From: Breviolum minutum Mf 1.05b.01
Taxonomy: Eukaryota > Sar > Dinophyceae > Suessiales > Symbiodiniaceae
Assembly: GCA_000507305.1 (NCBI GenBank)
Contig: DF239933.1
Span: 62,001-126,000, forward strand
Reading direction: 5' to 3'
Length of the DNA stretch: 64,000 nucleotides
Position 1 is the stretch's first letter, and the number at the start of each line of letters is the position of its first letter. Position numbers and translations under genes: made by a program. Shown in pieces: positions 1 through 11,010 of this stretch. The notes under the pieces were generated by a model, which was given only the letters and a program-made list of their open reading frames with translations, made no database searches and was not told the origin of the DNA.

Positions 1-449
1 TAAAGGGAAACAAAAAAAAGATCGAGATAACTTGGTACAGCTGTTCCAACTGCTCCAACTGTGGATTATTCTGGTTCTTGTAAAGGGTGGTAAGTAGTAC
101 ATCATCACCCAAGTGGCAATATATACCGCAGGTATGTATTGCCTTCCAGGAAGGTTATATGATCCTTACCACCCTCTAAAAGAAGCAGAATCATCGACAA
201 AAGGGATTTTTAATAAACATCACCCTTTTTGGAGTACCATGGTCATGGTATATTTACCAATCCATGAATGGTTGACCTCAAACACTCAATTCATGTGCTA
301 TTTAGCGACATTTCCCATACAAAATCCCCGAAAAATGTAGGTAATTCACCAGCCCCATCGAGTGTGATTGGGTATGGCAACATGTGATTTGGAGTTTCTT
401 TCCATGAAACTTCCACTCTCTTCATCGCAGTTTGACAGATACTACCACA
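1..449. other. Non-coding, decayed palindromic elements
   Basis: I see no credible gene here. Bases 230-280 hold a half copy of the Pal-A palindrome family (CCATGGTCATGGTATATTTACC). The short reading frames have no coding character. Confidence 0.5.
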
Positions 450-590
450 CTTGGAGGATCATCCCAGTGAGCAAGTAATTAGTAACCACCATTTACAAGC
501 CATAAAAAGGCCATTTGGAAAGGGGTCCCACAACCCCTACTGAAGGGACTTACTCACCATGGCTATTAAGCACTTACTAACTGAGCCATG
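450..590. mobile_element. Pal-D palindromic element, copy 1 (right arm decayed)
   Basis: The left arm starts CTTGGAGGATCATCCCAG and is followed by the family's interior blocks (AGTAATTAGTAACC, a CCATTTGG block and ACTTACTAACTG). Intact copies end in the inverse of the left arm (GATGATCCTCCAAG); here that end has decayed. No coding capacity, so it is a MITE-like element mobilised, if at all, in trans. Confidence 0.55.
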
Positions 591-680
591 AAAAAAACAT
601 GCTTTTACAGAAATCCTTACAGTAGGTCGGTTCTGATTAAAATCTCTATTCTATCTGGGTAGGATATCATCCCCTACTTT

Positions 681-779
681 TTGGTGGTTGAGCCACCCAT
701 TTGCAAAATATAAGTCAAAATGGGATCATCTTCCCCAAGCTTTCGAGGTGAAAATTCCAAAAATATGAGAAACCACCAT
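681..779. mobile_element. Pal-C palindromic element, copy 1 (diverged)
   Basis: The left arm TTGGTGGTTGAGCCACCC pairs with the right arm GAGAAACCACCAT. The family core (AAATATNAGTCAAANTGGATCAT, then TTCCCC) lies between. At least 14 copies occur in the window. Confidence 0.6.
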
Positions 780-787
780 GGGTTTTA

Positions 788-911
788 CCCCTAGTCTTCC
801 AAAATCCTCCAAATACCTTGTGAGTAGGTAGTTGGACCCCCTAAAGGCATCCAAAAAGTGGTGTTTGGGGGTGCAAACACCGATCCTCACAAGATATTTG
901 GAAGACTAGGG
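788..911. mobile_element. Pal-B palindromic element, copy 1
   Basis: The inverted repeat CCCTAGTCTTCCAAAATCC / TTTGGAAGACTAGGG encloses an inner pair (TACCTTGTGAG / CTCACAAGATA) and a central GTGTTTGGGGGTGCAAACAC hairpin. The terminal CTA|GT and CTAG| make it compatible with removal as a GT-AG intron of about 118 nt; that is inference only. Confidence 0.8.
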
Positions 912-1557
912 TTCTATATTCCCCAACCAACCCCGGGGTGATCACGATGATCACCTGCTGAGACGTCCAAACGTACAACTGGCTGAGTTCGCCTTTAAGG
1001 TGCCTGCACTACACCTCGACAATTTGTCGGCTTTCGGCACGAGTCAGTGGTGGATTTTTTGGGGTCCCTAAAAAATATAGAAAACCCTATTAAAATGGAT
1101 GATTTGGGGGTACCACTATTTTTGGGAACGCCCATATAGGTTCCAAATACCTACATTTAGTTCATTCTTCTTTAGTATTTGTAAATGCAAGCTTTTTAGA
1201 AAAATACATGGATCCTATGGGAAGGAGCTGTGGTGAATTTACAATATATCTCTTAGTGATGTACTCAGGTCCTCATGCAGCAAGAAAGGAGAAAATCCAG
1301 GTATGTCCTGTATAATTAGTCAAAGGATTTAGCTGGAGAGTCAGAAAACTAAAAAACGGACTCTCACCGTCTCACCTCGACATTTCGGGATGTCGGATTT
1401 CGATGTTTTTCCAGAAAGACAACCCAAGATATAACTAGGCAAAACTTAGGTCGCCGGGACTTAAAGTTTAAGTTTTAGTGACTTACATGAAACAAAATAA
1501 CACCAAATGTAAAGGGGCTAAGGGTACAAGGGACTACAAAAGATTTGCCAAGATATA
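912..1557. other. Non-coding, no gene seen
   Basis: AT-rich sequence with no coherent reading frame and no recognised repeat family. Two short GC-richer patches, near 960-1040 and 1360-1400, are too short to call exons. Confidence 0.4.
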
Positions 1558-1619
1558 ACAGCAACAACAGCAACAACAGCAACAGCAACAACAACAACAA
1601 CAACAAAGAACAACAAATA
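1558..1619 (+). repeat. (CAA/CAG)n microsatellite
   Basis: Sixty or so bases of CAA units interspersed with CAG. On the opposite strand it makes an artefactual leucine-rich reading frame, which I do not consider a gene. Confidence 0.85.
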
Positions 1620-1701
1620 ACAACAAGAACGACGACGTTTTTCCGAGGTGCCGAAAACATACTCAATATATAGAAATAAAGACTCATATCCCTACTCATA
1701 T

Positions 1702-1791
1702 CCCAGAGGATCCATGTATGGTATATTTCCCTACATTTACCATAAAAATCAACCAAATGTAGGCAAATATACCATATATGGATCCTATGGG
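1702..1791. mobile_element. Pal-A palindromic element, copy 1
   Basis: Near-perfect foldback: CCCAGAGGATCCATGTATGG on the left and the inverse ending GGATCCTATGGG on the right. Its inner arms are CCTACATTTACC / AAATGTAGGCAAATA. The family is marked by a BamHI-like GGATCC near each tip, and at least eleven copies are present. Confidence 0.85.
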
Positions 1792-1999
1792 TATTGGATG
1801 TTCACTCTTTTCGAAGGCCGGAATCCGCAACGCTGCTTGACCAAGGTACGACAAGGTAATGGAGCCCTGATATCCACTATCCACGCCACTGCAATCCCTG
1901 CAGTAATTTTTTGGACCCAAGGCATCTGTGGGTTTTAACAAACTTCCCGGATCTTCCAGTTCCCTATATATATATATATTTATTATATTGATACCTTTA

Positions 2000-2086
2000 G
2001 CATCCATGTATGGTACATTGGCCTACATGAAGGGTTGATTTTTATGGTAAATGTAGGTAAATATACCATACATACATGGATGGTAT
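2000..2086. mobile_element. Pal-A palindromic element, copy 2
   Basis: Arms GCATCCATGTATGGTACATT and ATATACCATACATACATGGAT pair. The loop has GGTTGATTTTTATGG where copy 1 has AAAAATCAACC, so the loop is in the opposite orientation. Confidence 0.75.
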
Positions 2087-4003
2087 GTGATATATATTTT
2101 TGGAACTTTCAGATGCCAATATATCAGGTAACGAGACTCGTTTTCCTGCATCCAAATATATGGAACGAGGGCTTGGTATATGACCTTGGCGCCAACTTTA
2201 AAACTAAAAAAAGTAAACTCCAATTCCCCTGGATGGTTCCAGATGCTCCTTTTTGGCATTTTTTGTTGTTGCTTCAGATTCCTTTTATCTTACGTAAGGA
2301 CGTTAACACACGTTTTCCCAACAACTCCACAACTCCATCATCCATGTGCTGAGGTCATATCTGCTACCCGTTTAACCTCCATCTAGCAGTGTGGGGAAAA
2401 TTTTGTCAACTCTCCCTAGGATCATGCACTACTACCGTCTTTTTTTTTTAAACACATACGTTTAAACATAACAGTCTTCCTGCCCCTGAAAATCAATGCC
2501 TGGGAGGAAGATGCTAGTCTTTTTTCGTGGATATGCCTTCTCAGGGGGATCGACCCTGCAGAAACCGATGCTCATGAAATTGGAAGTCGCGAAACTTTTC
2601 TCCAAGGATTTTTGTTTAAAGAGTGGCAAGTGAATGAATTTTATGGGGATCTACTTTGCATCCAGCACCCCACCCAGGATGCCAGTCACCACCAGAATAA
2701 TGACATGTTGAGTAGGAAATCCCAACCTAAACCTTCATTTACGACTGAACACCGGGAAGCGTTGAACAATACGGTGAATGTTAAAATGCCACTGTCACTG
2801 AGTTGGCGGGTATATACATCCGAGATGTACTGTATATTAAGAAATGAGATTACCCTCACTACATCTGCAGGAGCGTTTGTACAGTTCATCTTTATGGCTG
2901 GTGCGGGAGCATCCGAAAGCGTATCGCAGTACCTAGCTCAGCTGGGTGCAAACACCTTAATTTTACTCGAATTGATGGATAGCCGCCCACTGTTGAGGTT
3001 ACAATCAGCCCCAGGTACTGTCGATTCTGGCAAGAATGATCGAATTAGTACTGTTGACCTGTCGATTTACAGGCTTTTGATGTGCCATGTTAGCTGGAGG
3101 TTGGGCAGGCTTTCTCCTCACCCTAAGCCGCAAACAGCATAAACAGCAAGAAAACCCAACTGAGCAACGCACGATGTGGTCGTGCCAGCATTGGCGAGAT
3201 CAGACTGGCAAGAATTGGCCGTTCGAAATGGTTCCCTTCAAAAAATCTGGCTACATAAAAGGACCAGAAACCAGGGGTATACCGGTATACCCCGTGCTAC
3301 TAGATACAGATGGAGTTATAACCCCTCCAAATGGCCTAGTGCGGCCTTATAAATGGGTAACCAGGGTTATAACCCCTATAAATGGAGTTATTATACGTAC
3401 TTTTAACTGGTCGAGTCGGGGCTCACTTTGTGGTAAAACCTTATGATATCCAAACATCCCAGACAGCACCTGAGTGCCAGATCAAAATTGGACAATTGTT
3501 TCTTTCTGAATCGCAATGGTCAATGATACAAAAAAATATGTTGAACAAGGATTTAAAAGGGGTCGCTTCCATCTGATATGAAGGTTTGTTTGATTGGCAT
3601 GTTGGAAATCAATCACTCAAGCATGTCCCAAACAAAGATGCAGTGAGTCAGTGAGTTATGATATTTCACCAAACAACCCCCGACATAGCAGCCAGGACTT
3701 TTGGGAAAGTGCCCATGGGACGCGAAACAACAAACAGTTGGTCGCAAGATACTTTTTTCCCAATTAATGTTTTTTTTGCCTCCCAATGATTTAATGGTCT
3801 TTGGACCCCCAGTGATTAGAGAACACCTACATAGAGTCGGAATACTAAAACTCAAACAATAATAAAAACTATTTCTCTGGTACATCTTGTCGAGCCATTG
3901 ATCATTAAGCCATCCTTCAGGATTTTTCATTCAGTTCACCTTAAATGACCGCAACCGCCGCCGCGAATTATACCACACGGTTTTTTTCCCAAAAAAACGG
4001 CTA
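2087..4003. other. Non-coding with one weak coding-like stretch
   Basis: The open frame at 2612-3142 (plus, 176 codons) is the longest here but has no recognisable domain, no good splice context and ordinary composition. I do not call it. Near 3290-3410 there is an inverted repeat of the Pal-K type (GGAGTTATAACCCCTCC ... TATAACCCCTATAAATGGAG). Confidence 0.4.
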
Positions 4004-4107
4004 CACTCCCCAAAACCAACATAGCACCTGGCAAGAAAAGCCTTCCCAAAAAGGAAACTCATCTGAACCAACCCAAGTGTTTCAGGTGCTATGTTACCCT
4101 CCAGGGT
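4004..4107. mobile_element. Pal-I palindromic element, copy 1
   Basis: The left arm (ACTCCCCAAAACCAACATAG, then CACCTG) pairs with the right arm (CAGGTGCTATGTTACC, then CTCCAGGGT). The family signature is CTAACATAG next to a CCTGAAA-type tip. Confidence 0.65.
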
Positions 4108-4354
4108 GGAACCCCCCCCCCCACCGTCAAGTACACGATGCCAGTCGTGGTACCCACCGTGACCTCAGCTTTCCAAGGCGAGAGGGAACGGACGTTGATT
4201 TTTTTTCCGGAAAACAAATTCCCTAAGAATCCTTAAAAAATGTCATGGGGTGTCAAAAACACCTTTTTTGAGGCCCCAGGGGTGTCACTAGGAGGGTCGA
4301 AAGTCTTTCCATAGGAGGGGTCAAGATGGTTAGGGTTGATTTTTTAGCAACATT

Positions 4355-4563
4355 CCCATAGGATCCATGGTCATGGTATATCAGGTTGGTGGTTGAACCA
4401 ACCCATCTGAACAAATATGAATCAAAATGGAAATCATCTTCCCCAATTTTAGGGGTGAACATTAAAAAATATTTGAGTTGCCACCACCTAGTATATTTAC
4501 CTACATTTATCATAAATATCAATCAAATGTAGGTAAATATACCATGACCATGGATCCTATGGG
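4355..4563. mobile_element. Pal-A element interrupted by a nested Pal-C element
   Basis: The outer arms are CCCATAGGATCCATGGTCAT and the inverse ending ATGGATCCTATGGG. A Pal-C copy (4383-4491) splits the left half right after ATGGTATA; the Pal-A sequence resumes as TATATTTACCTACATTTA. The repeated TATA at the junction looks like a short target duplication. Pal-C therefore moved after this Pal-A copy. Confidence 0.8.
4383..4491. mobile_element. Pal-C palindromic element, copy 2, inside Pal-A
   Basis: Arms AGGTTGGTGGTTGAACCAAC and GAGTTGCCACCACCTAG. See the enclosing Pal-A entry for the nested structure. Confidence 0.8.
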
Positions 4564-4679
4564 ATTGATATCAAGAAATGATGGTTTGGAAAAGCTATGT
4601 ACCCTTTCAAAAAAAGGGCTATTTTTTTGCGTATCCATTTAGACTTCAGGTGATATAGAATTTATATGTACATATATGT

Positions 4680-4815
4680 ACAAGGTTTGCCGAGAAACCA
4701 GTTATAAGTAGGGTGAAAGAACTCCACTTATAGGGGTGAAATTAACCCAGATATGTATTTATAGGGCGGTTGTATAACTCCATTATAACTATAACTCCAT
4801 TCATAACAAGTAGGG
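4680..4815. repeat. Pal-K type inverted repeats (TTATAACTCC family)
   Basis: Several short inverse blocks: CCAGTTATAAGTAGGGTGAAA, CCACTTATAGGGGTGAAA, ATAACTCCATTATAACTATA and ACTCCATTCATAAC. Similar blocks recur at 6140-6220, 6955-7085, 13325-13395, 15180-15310 and 59930-60010. Confidence 0.45.
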
Positions 4816-5122
4816 GCCCACCTTGTACCAAGAGCGAACAAAAAACACAAGTCGAATTAGTTGAGATGTGTTTCTGAGCAATAGCTTGGTTTGACAGGCA
4901 ACGACAAAAGTACATTCCAACGAGCAATAGATAAAGTAATGCATCTCATAGAAGATTAAACGAGAAAAAAACACCTGTTTAAAACATATCCTAGGATTTC
5001 CCCAATCCAATCCTATTCCGGGGATGGGATTTTGAGACAATCAATCCTACTCGATCGGGAGGCGTCTGGATTCTCAGGAGCTAATTCTAACCCTTTACGA
5101 ATCAACTACCCCCGGTATTATA

Positions 5123-5242
5123 CTGGTTGGTGGTTCCAAACTCTTTGAAACATGTTGAACATTTCAATTATAGCCAATTTGATCATTTCCCCAAGTCATG
5201 GTAAAAACATATTAAAAAAAAACGTTGAAACCACGCACCTAG
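5123..5242. mobile_element. Pal-C palindromic element, copy 3 (diverged)
   Basis: Arms CTGGTTGGTGGTTCCAAAC and GTTGAAACCACGCACCTAG, with the core GCCAATTTGATCATTTCCCC between. Confidence 0.65.
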
Positions 5243-5422
5243 TATCTATTCGCCTACCGGTACCACATTTGTACAGGTGTCGTTTGTTCTTCCGTCACTG
5301 AAAAGGCACTGTCACACCGAAGGCCGTCAAACAAGGAGCCTTTTTGGTGTGTGTGTTTGTTGAAGGGGTTTTTGGGCGGTTTTGAATCTGGGAGATCGTT
5401 TGGGACTACCCGACTACCCCAT

Positions 5423-5512
5423 CCCATAGGATCCATGTATGGTATATTCACCTAGATTTACCATAGAAATCAACCAAATGTAGGCATATATACCATACAT
5501 GGATGGTATGGG
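5423..5512. mobile_element. Pal-A palindromic element, copy 3
   Basis: Arms CCCATAGGATCCATGTATGG and CCATACATGGATGGTATGGG form a long stem around AGAAATCAACC. Confidence 0.85.
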
Positions 5513-5901
5513 CATGAAAACTAACAGTTCTCCCCTGAAAAATGATGGTTGGAAAGATACATGTTCCTTTTAGAAATTGTTCTTTTGAGGGGGATGATGC
5601 TACTTTTCGAAAGGGTAATTATGTTTTTGATGATAAAGAGTTTTGAGAAATTGCAAGGGGTATGAAGAGGTATGACCACACAATTTTGACCATTCGGATT
5701 ATCTATAACGATAGCCATAGTGTTTAATTGAATAGAAGATCACACTTTACAACTTCAGTTTCCATTACAGGTAATTCCTGCCTGAACCAATTCGCAATCC
5801 CAAACTTATACATCCCCCGAGGTTTAATATAGTCCCTTTTTCAGGTTTCCATCCCTAAAAGGAATGGTTTTAGGCTTGTCTTCTAACTTCTCAGGAATTA
5901 T

Positions 5902-6092
5902 GTTACCCCCCTAAAACTAGTGTTGATGGAAGAAATCCTGCACCAGTTGATAGGTAATTTAGCCCATTATCGACAGGGTTTTATACATCCCAGGTGGTGC
6001 AGGATTTCTTCCATCAACAGTAACATAGCCCCTGAAAAATGGTGGTTGGAAAACGAGTTTCCTTTTTTGGGATGGTTTTAGGGAGTGTAACC
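5902..6092. mobile_element. Pal-I element interrupted by a nested Pal-G element
   Basis: The outer arms GTTACCCCCCTAAAACTA and TTTTAGGGAGTGTAAC pair. The left arm is split by a complete Pal-G copy (5921-6019), after which the Pal-I sequence resumes at TAACATAGCCCCTGAAAA. Pal-G is the younger insertion. Confidence 0.7.
5921..6019. mobile_element. Pal-G palindromic element, copy 1
   Basis: Near-perfect arms: TGTTGATGGAAGAAATCCTG at the left and the inverse CAGGATTTCTTCCATCAACA at the right. Interior TACATCCCAGGTGGTGCAGG. A second good copy lies inside element B at 57025-57116. Confidence 0.8.
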
Positions 6093-6350
6093 TTCATGCT
6101 TTTAACGCCTTATACCCCGGCCGAAAATAAATTGGTTTCAGTCGGGTGAACTTTCACCCCTATCAACCAGTGGAGTTATGACAAACCCTACTTGGAACTG
6201 GTGACGTTTTTCGGCCCCACTTTTGTATCAAGATTCTTCACAAAATCTTCTCGAAGGATTCATCTCAGCATATCTCCAGTTCTTGAGCTTTACCGACCAT
6301 TTGCGAAGACATGTGAAAATGAAAGTTCTCATCATGGCCCTCCAAAGTAC

Positions 6351-6421
6351 CCCCATCAGAAATAAGGGCTTATTAAGGGCTTATTGACCGTGGTTTTCAC
6401 TCAATAAGACCTTATTGAATC
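6351..6421. mobile_element. Pal-E palindromic element (GGCTTATT family), copy 1
   Basis: CAGAAATAAGGGCTTATTAA on the left and an inverse with AATAAGACCTTATTG on the right. Longer copies at 11721, 12463, 15979 and 18124 end in runs of G. Confidence 0.5.
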
Positions 6422-6751
6422 CTTCTGCCTGAAGTTTGGGGGGAAGGGTGACCAGCTATATCAAGATGTCTTACTCATCAGGCAGGACCCGGCAGTCTGT
6501 ATTGAAAATCACTTCAGAAAAACGAACTTGAAAATGGAACTTGAAAACATGTATCTGTTGGAACAAACATGCCCCCCGTTGGAAAATTCAAAAACATCTG
6601 CTTCAAAAAATTCAGAAAAATCATGTCTATTCTTATATATATAACTTGAAACATGTACCCGTTGAAGTCAACTATAATGGTTAAAAAAGGTGGTTTGGGG
6701 ATACTAGGGGTAACCCCAAGTATGATTTGGAATCCAAACCACCAACCAAAA

Positions 6752-6846
6752 CTAGTTGGTGGTTTCAACCCATTTGAAAAACATTAGTCAAATTGGATCA
6801 TTTCCTCAGGTAGCGGTGAAAGTAAAAAATAATTGAAACCACCAAC
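6752..6846. mobile_element. Pal-C palindromic element, copy 4
   Basis: CTAGTTGGTGGTTTCAACCC at the left, AATTGAAACCACCAACC at the right, and the typical core TAGTCAAATTGGATCATTTC. The flank just upstream (ATCCAAACCACCAACCAAAA) is itself an inverse of the arm and may be a remnant of a second copy. Confidence 0.75.
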
Positions 6847-7223
6847 CAAAACAGACCCATTAGCCATTTGTTGATTGCAAAAGAAGGAAAAATCAAGCCC
6901 TGAGGTTCCCAACCCTGAGGTTTCATGTTGCACAAAGTGGGCCGCGTCACGCAGTTATGGGTAGTACCGTGAAACAACTCCACTGATTGATAGGGGTGAA
7001 AGTTCACCCCAGTGAAAGCAATTTATTTTCGGCCATTTATAAGGGTGAAACAACTCCATTTGTTACTAGTAGAGGCCCACCTGATAGGGGTCTTCAAATA
7101 TCATCATATGACAGCGACCCAAAACAATGCATCCTCATGGGCAAATCACTCAAACAATTTACTTGAATCATGAAACATGACGGTTTTCAGGGCTAAAAAT
7201 CTGCGTTAAAACATCATAACCAC

Positions 7224-7341
7224 TACTTGGAGGATCATCTCAGTAACCCCCATTTATAAGCCACTTAGGCCATTTGGAGGGGGAACCAACTTACTAAGCA
7301 TGGTTATTCATCACTTACTAACTGGGCTGATCCTCCAAGTA
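7224..7341. mobile_element. Pal-D palindromic element, copy 2 (short)
   Basis: ACTTGGAGGATCATCTCAGT and the inverse CTGATCCTCCAAGT frame a shortened interior. Confidence 0.7.
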
Positions 7342-7406
7342 AACTTGTTTTGCTAAAGTGGCTTCCCATTTGAGTACCGAATCAACAAATCCAAGGTTTG
7401 GGTGAT

Positions 7407-7519
7407 GGTTCAGAAATCCGGCGAGAAACCCACCTTGGGATGGTGCTAAAACGCTATAAAATACATGGGATATCTAACCATAAATCAACTGGTTAGCCGG
7501 ATTTCTTCCATCAACAATA
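7407..7519. mobile_element. Pal-G related palindrome, diverged
   Basis: CAGAAATCCGGCGAGAAACC on the left pairs with AGCCGGATTTCTTCCATCAA on the right. The interior has ATAAAATACATGGGATAT, comparable to the ATACATCCCAGG of Pal-G. Confidence 0.45.
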
Positions 7520-7561
7520 TCATTTTCAAACAACTTATTTGTCCCCCAACTCCATCCCAAA

Positions 7562-7688
7562 GCACCTCTGCAGACACCTCTGCGCTAGCACTTGTGCTGG
7601 CCACAGCAGTGATATCCACGACCTGCAAGGCCCGCACGAAGTAGGCCAAGTCATCCAATAATCCAACGGGTCAGGGGCCAATCAAATC
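7562..7688 (-). CDS. Candidate host exon, minus strand (unrecognised)
   Basis: A GC-richer patch is open on the minus strand and reads LDDLAYFVRALQVVDITAV followed by an Ala/Ser/Val-rich tail. The exon is internal; no start or stop is seen and the boundaries are approximate. It is the most downstream member of the minus-strand exon chain that runs from about 31 kb. I do not recognise the protein. Confidence 0.3.
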
Positions 7689-7821
7689 CTTTTCTTGGGC
7701 GCTGGTTGTCCAACCCTGAAAAAACCCCTGTCACCAGAATCTATACCAGATATAAGTCGGGTGAATTTTTCTCCACTGGGTGAAATAACCTTAGTTGCCC
7801 ATGTCTAAGGTCATTTATTAT

Positions 7822-7918
7822 CTAGTTGGTGGTTTCAACCCATCTGAAAAATATTAGCCAAATTGGATCATTTCCCTAAGTAGGGATGAAAACAAAAAAT
7901 ATTTGAAACCACCATCCA
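7822..7918. mobile_element. Pal-C palindromic element, copy 5
   Basis: CTAGTTGGTGGTTTCAACCC left and TTTGAAACCACCATCCAG right, canonical core. Confidence 0.8.
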
Positions 7919-8623
7919 GTTATAGTATATCTATTAAGGCCCACCTTTTACGGGATCCTCATCATAGATTTGCTTCTTTTGGTGGTTGGAAAAAGTTCCT
8001 TTTAAGATATTCCCCCAAATGGTGAAAAAACATGTGATGAATCCCATCAAATCGAATCCATAAAGAAATAACAAGCACAAGTTATGGGTGCCATGAGCCT
8101 CCAAAACCATGAAAAATAAAGGTGTTGGCCACATAAAAACAAGGTTATGTACCATAAAATCATCCAAAACATGTAGGGTCTGGGAGCCCATGGTATGTAA
8201 ACCCCTACTATTGGGTGTATGACCCTCCCCTATTACATGATTAAGTTGTTGACCCAAGCACAAAGCATCCAGAATCGATCCAAAACAAGATGCGAGCGCT
8301 GGTTTTGTTTGTAGGGTGGAAAACATCTAGAGTAAACAAAAATAGTTTAGCGAATCAGTGAGAAGCACATGTAAATTCAATGAAACCAATTTCTTTTGAG
8401 GAAGTCTCTATCAAACGTATATTCATGAGATATATCCAACAAGAAACGCATCCCTGTCTTCCAAAATTAAATTGTCCTTTGACACAAAGGTCATCTTGGT
8501 GTATTTTGGGGTGGGTTCGGTATTTAGGGGAAGAAACTCACAACTCTCTTCTCCTCCCAAAAGTCTAAGGATACTGATACCCAAGGTTGAACCTTTCAAC
8601 TTTTTGAGGATGACAAATATTTA

Positions 8624-8713
8624 CTAGGTGGTGGTTTCACATATTTGTTTATCTTCACCCCTATTTAGGGAAGATTCCCATTTTGACCAATATTTTTCAA
8701 CCAACCAATGTAG
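8624..8713. mobile_element. Pal-C palindromic element, copy 6 (inverted orientation)
   Basis: Starts CTAGGTGGTGGTTTC and ends TTTTTCAACCAACCAATGTAG. The core is the reverse complement of the other copies (TTCACCCCTATTTAGGGAAG, then CCAATATTTTTC). Confidence 0.7.
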
Positions 8714-10111
8714 TATGAAAATAGAGTTTAAACGTTCTGTATCTTTTCGTTACATGGTCCTTTGCACGGATGAGTTTTTGGTACATGTCTATAGTCTATA
8801 AACGTGTATGTTGTTATTCAAAAACGCAAGAAAACATCATCCTATGGGTTTGTGACATGTCTGCAACACGTAAATTGTGTATGTTTCAAGCCGCGACCAA
8901 ACCTGATATGATTTTCCAGCCAACACCCTGGAAGTCCAAGATTATCATTTCAAAACAATAGTCCCCAATTTTGGATGATTACAATTCCCTACTAAACGAA
9001 TCGTCTTTGGTGAAAAACCTTTTTTTGTCTTTGGACTTCCAGCAAACATGTTTTCGGAGTTAAGGTGCCTTTAGGTAAGGAGCGACTCAGATATAGAGAA
9101 CATTTCAGAGTGACTTAGCTACCCTGGCTACCCTTGTGGATCTCATGCTAGATATATGTTTCTCAATTGTTTGAGGGGTATGGTAGAGTCAGAAGAAAAA
9201 CCAGCAATAAACATAGATCTCGTGCAATTCACTGGTGAAACATATTATGAATTTGTTTTTCAGTACGGATTCTACCATGGCAAATCATCGTTAAACCAGC
9301 ATTTGGGGATATGTTTTTTTCAAGCATGCAGCATGCAAATCTAAGTATTGCGGAGTAGATTCGGCTCCAGTGAGCCTGCAGGAACCTGAGCATATATAGA
9401 TTTGCCAAGTGTTTATTGTGTGGCCAAATTGTCTCAATACGTGTCGCACATCCCAAATGGAGCGGCATGTTTGGAGATGATACAAGAAATGATGTTCATC
9501 CTTCAGCGTATATGAACCTGTTTGAGAGACATTGCAAGCGTTTGAGGATGAGTCCTTCATAGCAAATTCGAATTGCCAAAGCGGCAAGATTGCCTAGACA
9601 ATGCTGCATAGTGGTCCAACTTGCCCAGTCGTTCCAAGGGACTTACGTCGATGTCGACTGAATCTCACTCAAAGCATCGGGAGAATCCAAAAACTGATGA
9701 AATTCAATTTCCACTTCTCCATTAAAAGGTCGCTGGTTACACATCAAACACCTCTTGAGGTTTTGACCATGTTCCACCTTCCATCATGGCTGGCTCCAGC
9801 CAGCGGTTTCCATAAAGGTCTTTATAAGACCGGCTATTTCTGGGGGGCATAGTACGTGGTACGTGAGGGGGGCGGTAGGTTGACCAGTCATAACTGGGTG
9901 TTGAACCAAAAATAGGGGGGTAAAAAATCCCCAAAATGGATGGCGAAAATCATGGCAAAAACCCTATTTTTTAAGGGATCCAAATTTTTTGGGGAAAAAA
10001 AACTACCACTATTTTCGGGAAAAACATCCACTTAGTAACTGGTTATATGTAGGTTTATAACCCTAGGATTTGGGGACATATAACCCACTTATAGAGATTG
10101 AAACCTCCCAC
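8714..10111. other. Non-coding, no gene supported
   Basis: Open frames around 9156-9600 occur on both strands without domain, codon bias or splice context. A small inverted pair lies near 10020-10105 (AACTGGTTATATGTAGG with the block TAGGATTTGGGGACATATAA shared with Pal-K at 11870). Confidence 0.4.
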
Positions 10112-10192
10112 AACCACCTCCGAACCAAAAAAAACTTCCACTGCCTCAACTTCTGCCGTCTCACTTGCAGATGGCACTGCTTCATTGGAGCC
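10112..10192 (-). CDS. Candidate host exon, minus strand (unrecognised)
   Basis: Opens after a TAG acceptor (ACCTCATAG|GGCTCC) and reads GSNEAVPSASETAEVEAVE, acidic and Ala/Glu-rich like its neighbours in the chain. The 3' boundary is uncertain. The plus strand is also open, so the strand rests on the neighbours' consistent direction. Confidence 0.25.
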
Positions 10193-10251
10193 CTATGAGG
10201 TCGAGACGATGTCCACCCCAAGAAAAGTGGCCACTAGAATCACTAGAAATG

Positions 10252-10367
10252 GTACAACTCCCATAGGATCCATGGTCATGGTGTATTTACCTACATGAAT
10301 GGCTTAGATTTATGGTAAATGTAGGTAAATATACCATGACCATGGATGGATGCTATGGGAGTTGTAC
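10252..10367. mobile_element. Pal-A palindromic element, copy 4 (longest arms)
   Basis: Stem from GTACAACTCCCATAGGATCC to a right arm ending CTATGGGAGTTGTAC. Eight extra bases at each tip also pair, possibly a duplicated palindromic target. Confidence 0.85.
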
Positions 10368-10860
10368 ACTCCATGACCGTTGTTTGGGTTTTACTTTTAA
10401 AGCTTTGAACATTTGAAACCGACGTTTCATATATATTGAAAGTTTGTCCAATCCTGTGCCTATGGCTTGAAGCATGGGGCCCTGCGATCGTTGGTACATG
10501 AGTCGGATCTCGGCTATATAGCCACTCATTGCGGTATCAACCCTGGATCATTCGAATGTTGTGTGGCAATGAGAAACAAGTAATCATAGCACAGGCATTC
10601 CATGCAAAATGAATTCCTAAGGTATATAAGTTAGGATGCTCCTTTCATTACATTCAAATTGTAATACATAATCCCTCCTGACTGAAGTACGGCAATAGTT
10701 AATATACCCTTTGATCTACGTTCATAAAAATGTCGGTAAAACAAAAACCACCGGGATTGTTATGTCTTGACTTGGGAACTTTTTGATTCAGAAACATGTG
10801 AAATGTGACAGATTTTATCGCTGAAATCTTCCCAACATGATTCGGTCATGTATGGGTTCT

Positions 10861-11010
10861 ACTTAGAGGATCATCCCAGGATTAGTAAGTGGTTAAAAAC
10901 ATGTTTAGTAACGTCCCTGTCCGGATCGGGTTGTGGGCACCCCTTTCAACTTGCCTTTTCATGGCAAGTTAAATGGGGGTGATCCTAACTACTAACTGGG
11001 ATGATGTTTT
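10861..11010. mobile_element. Pal-D palindromic element, copy 3
   Basis: ACTTAGAGGATCATCCCAGG, GGATCGGGTTGTGGGCACCC in the middle and TAACTGGGATGATG at the right. The extreme right tip is lost. Confidence 0.6.

Noticed and set aside
1475..1756. Minus-strand frame with a polyleucine stretch
   Set aside because: Produced by the CAA/CAG microsatellite on the other strand.
2612..3142. 176-codon plus-strand open frame
   Set aside because: Open, but without recognisable domain, composition shift or splice context; a frame of this length can occur by chance in this much sequence.
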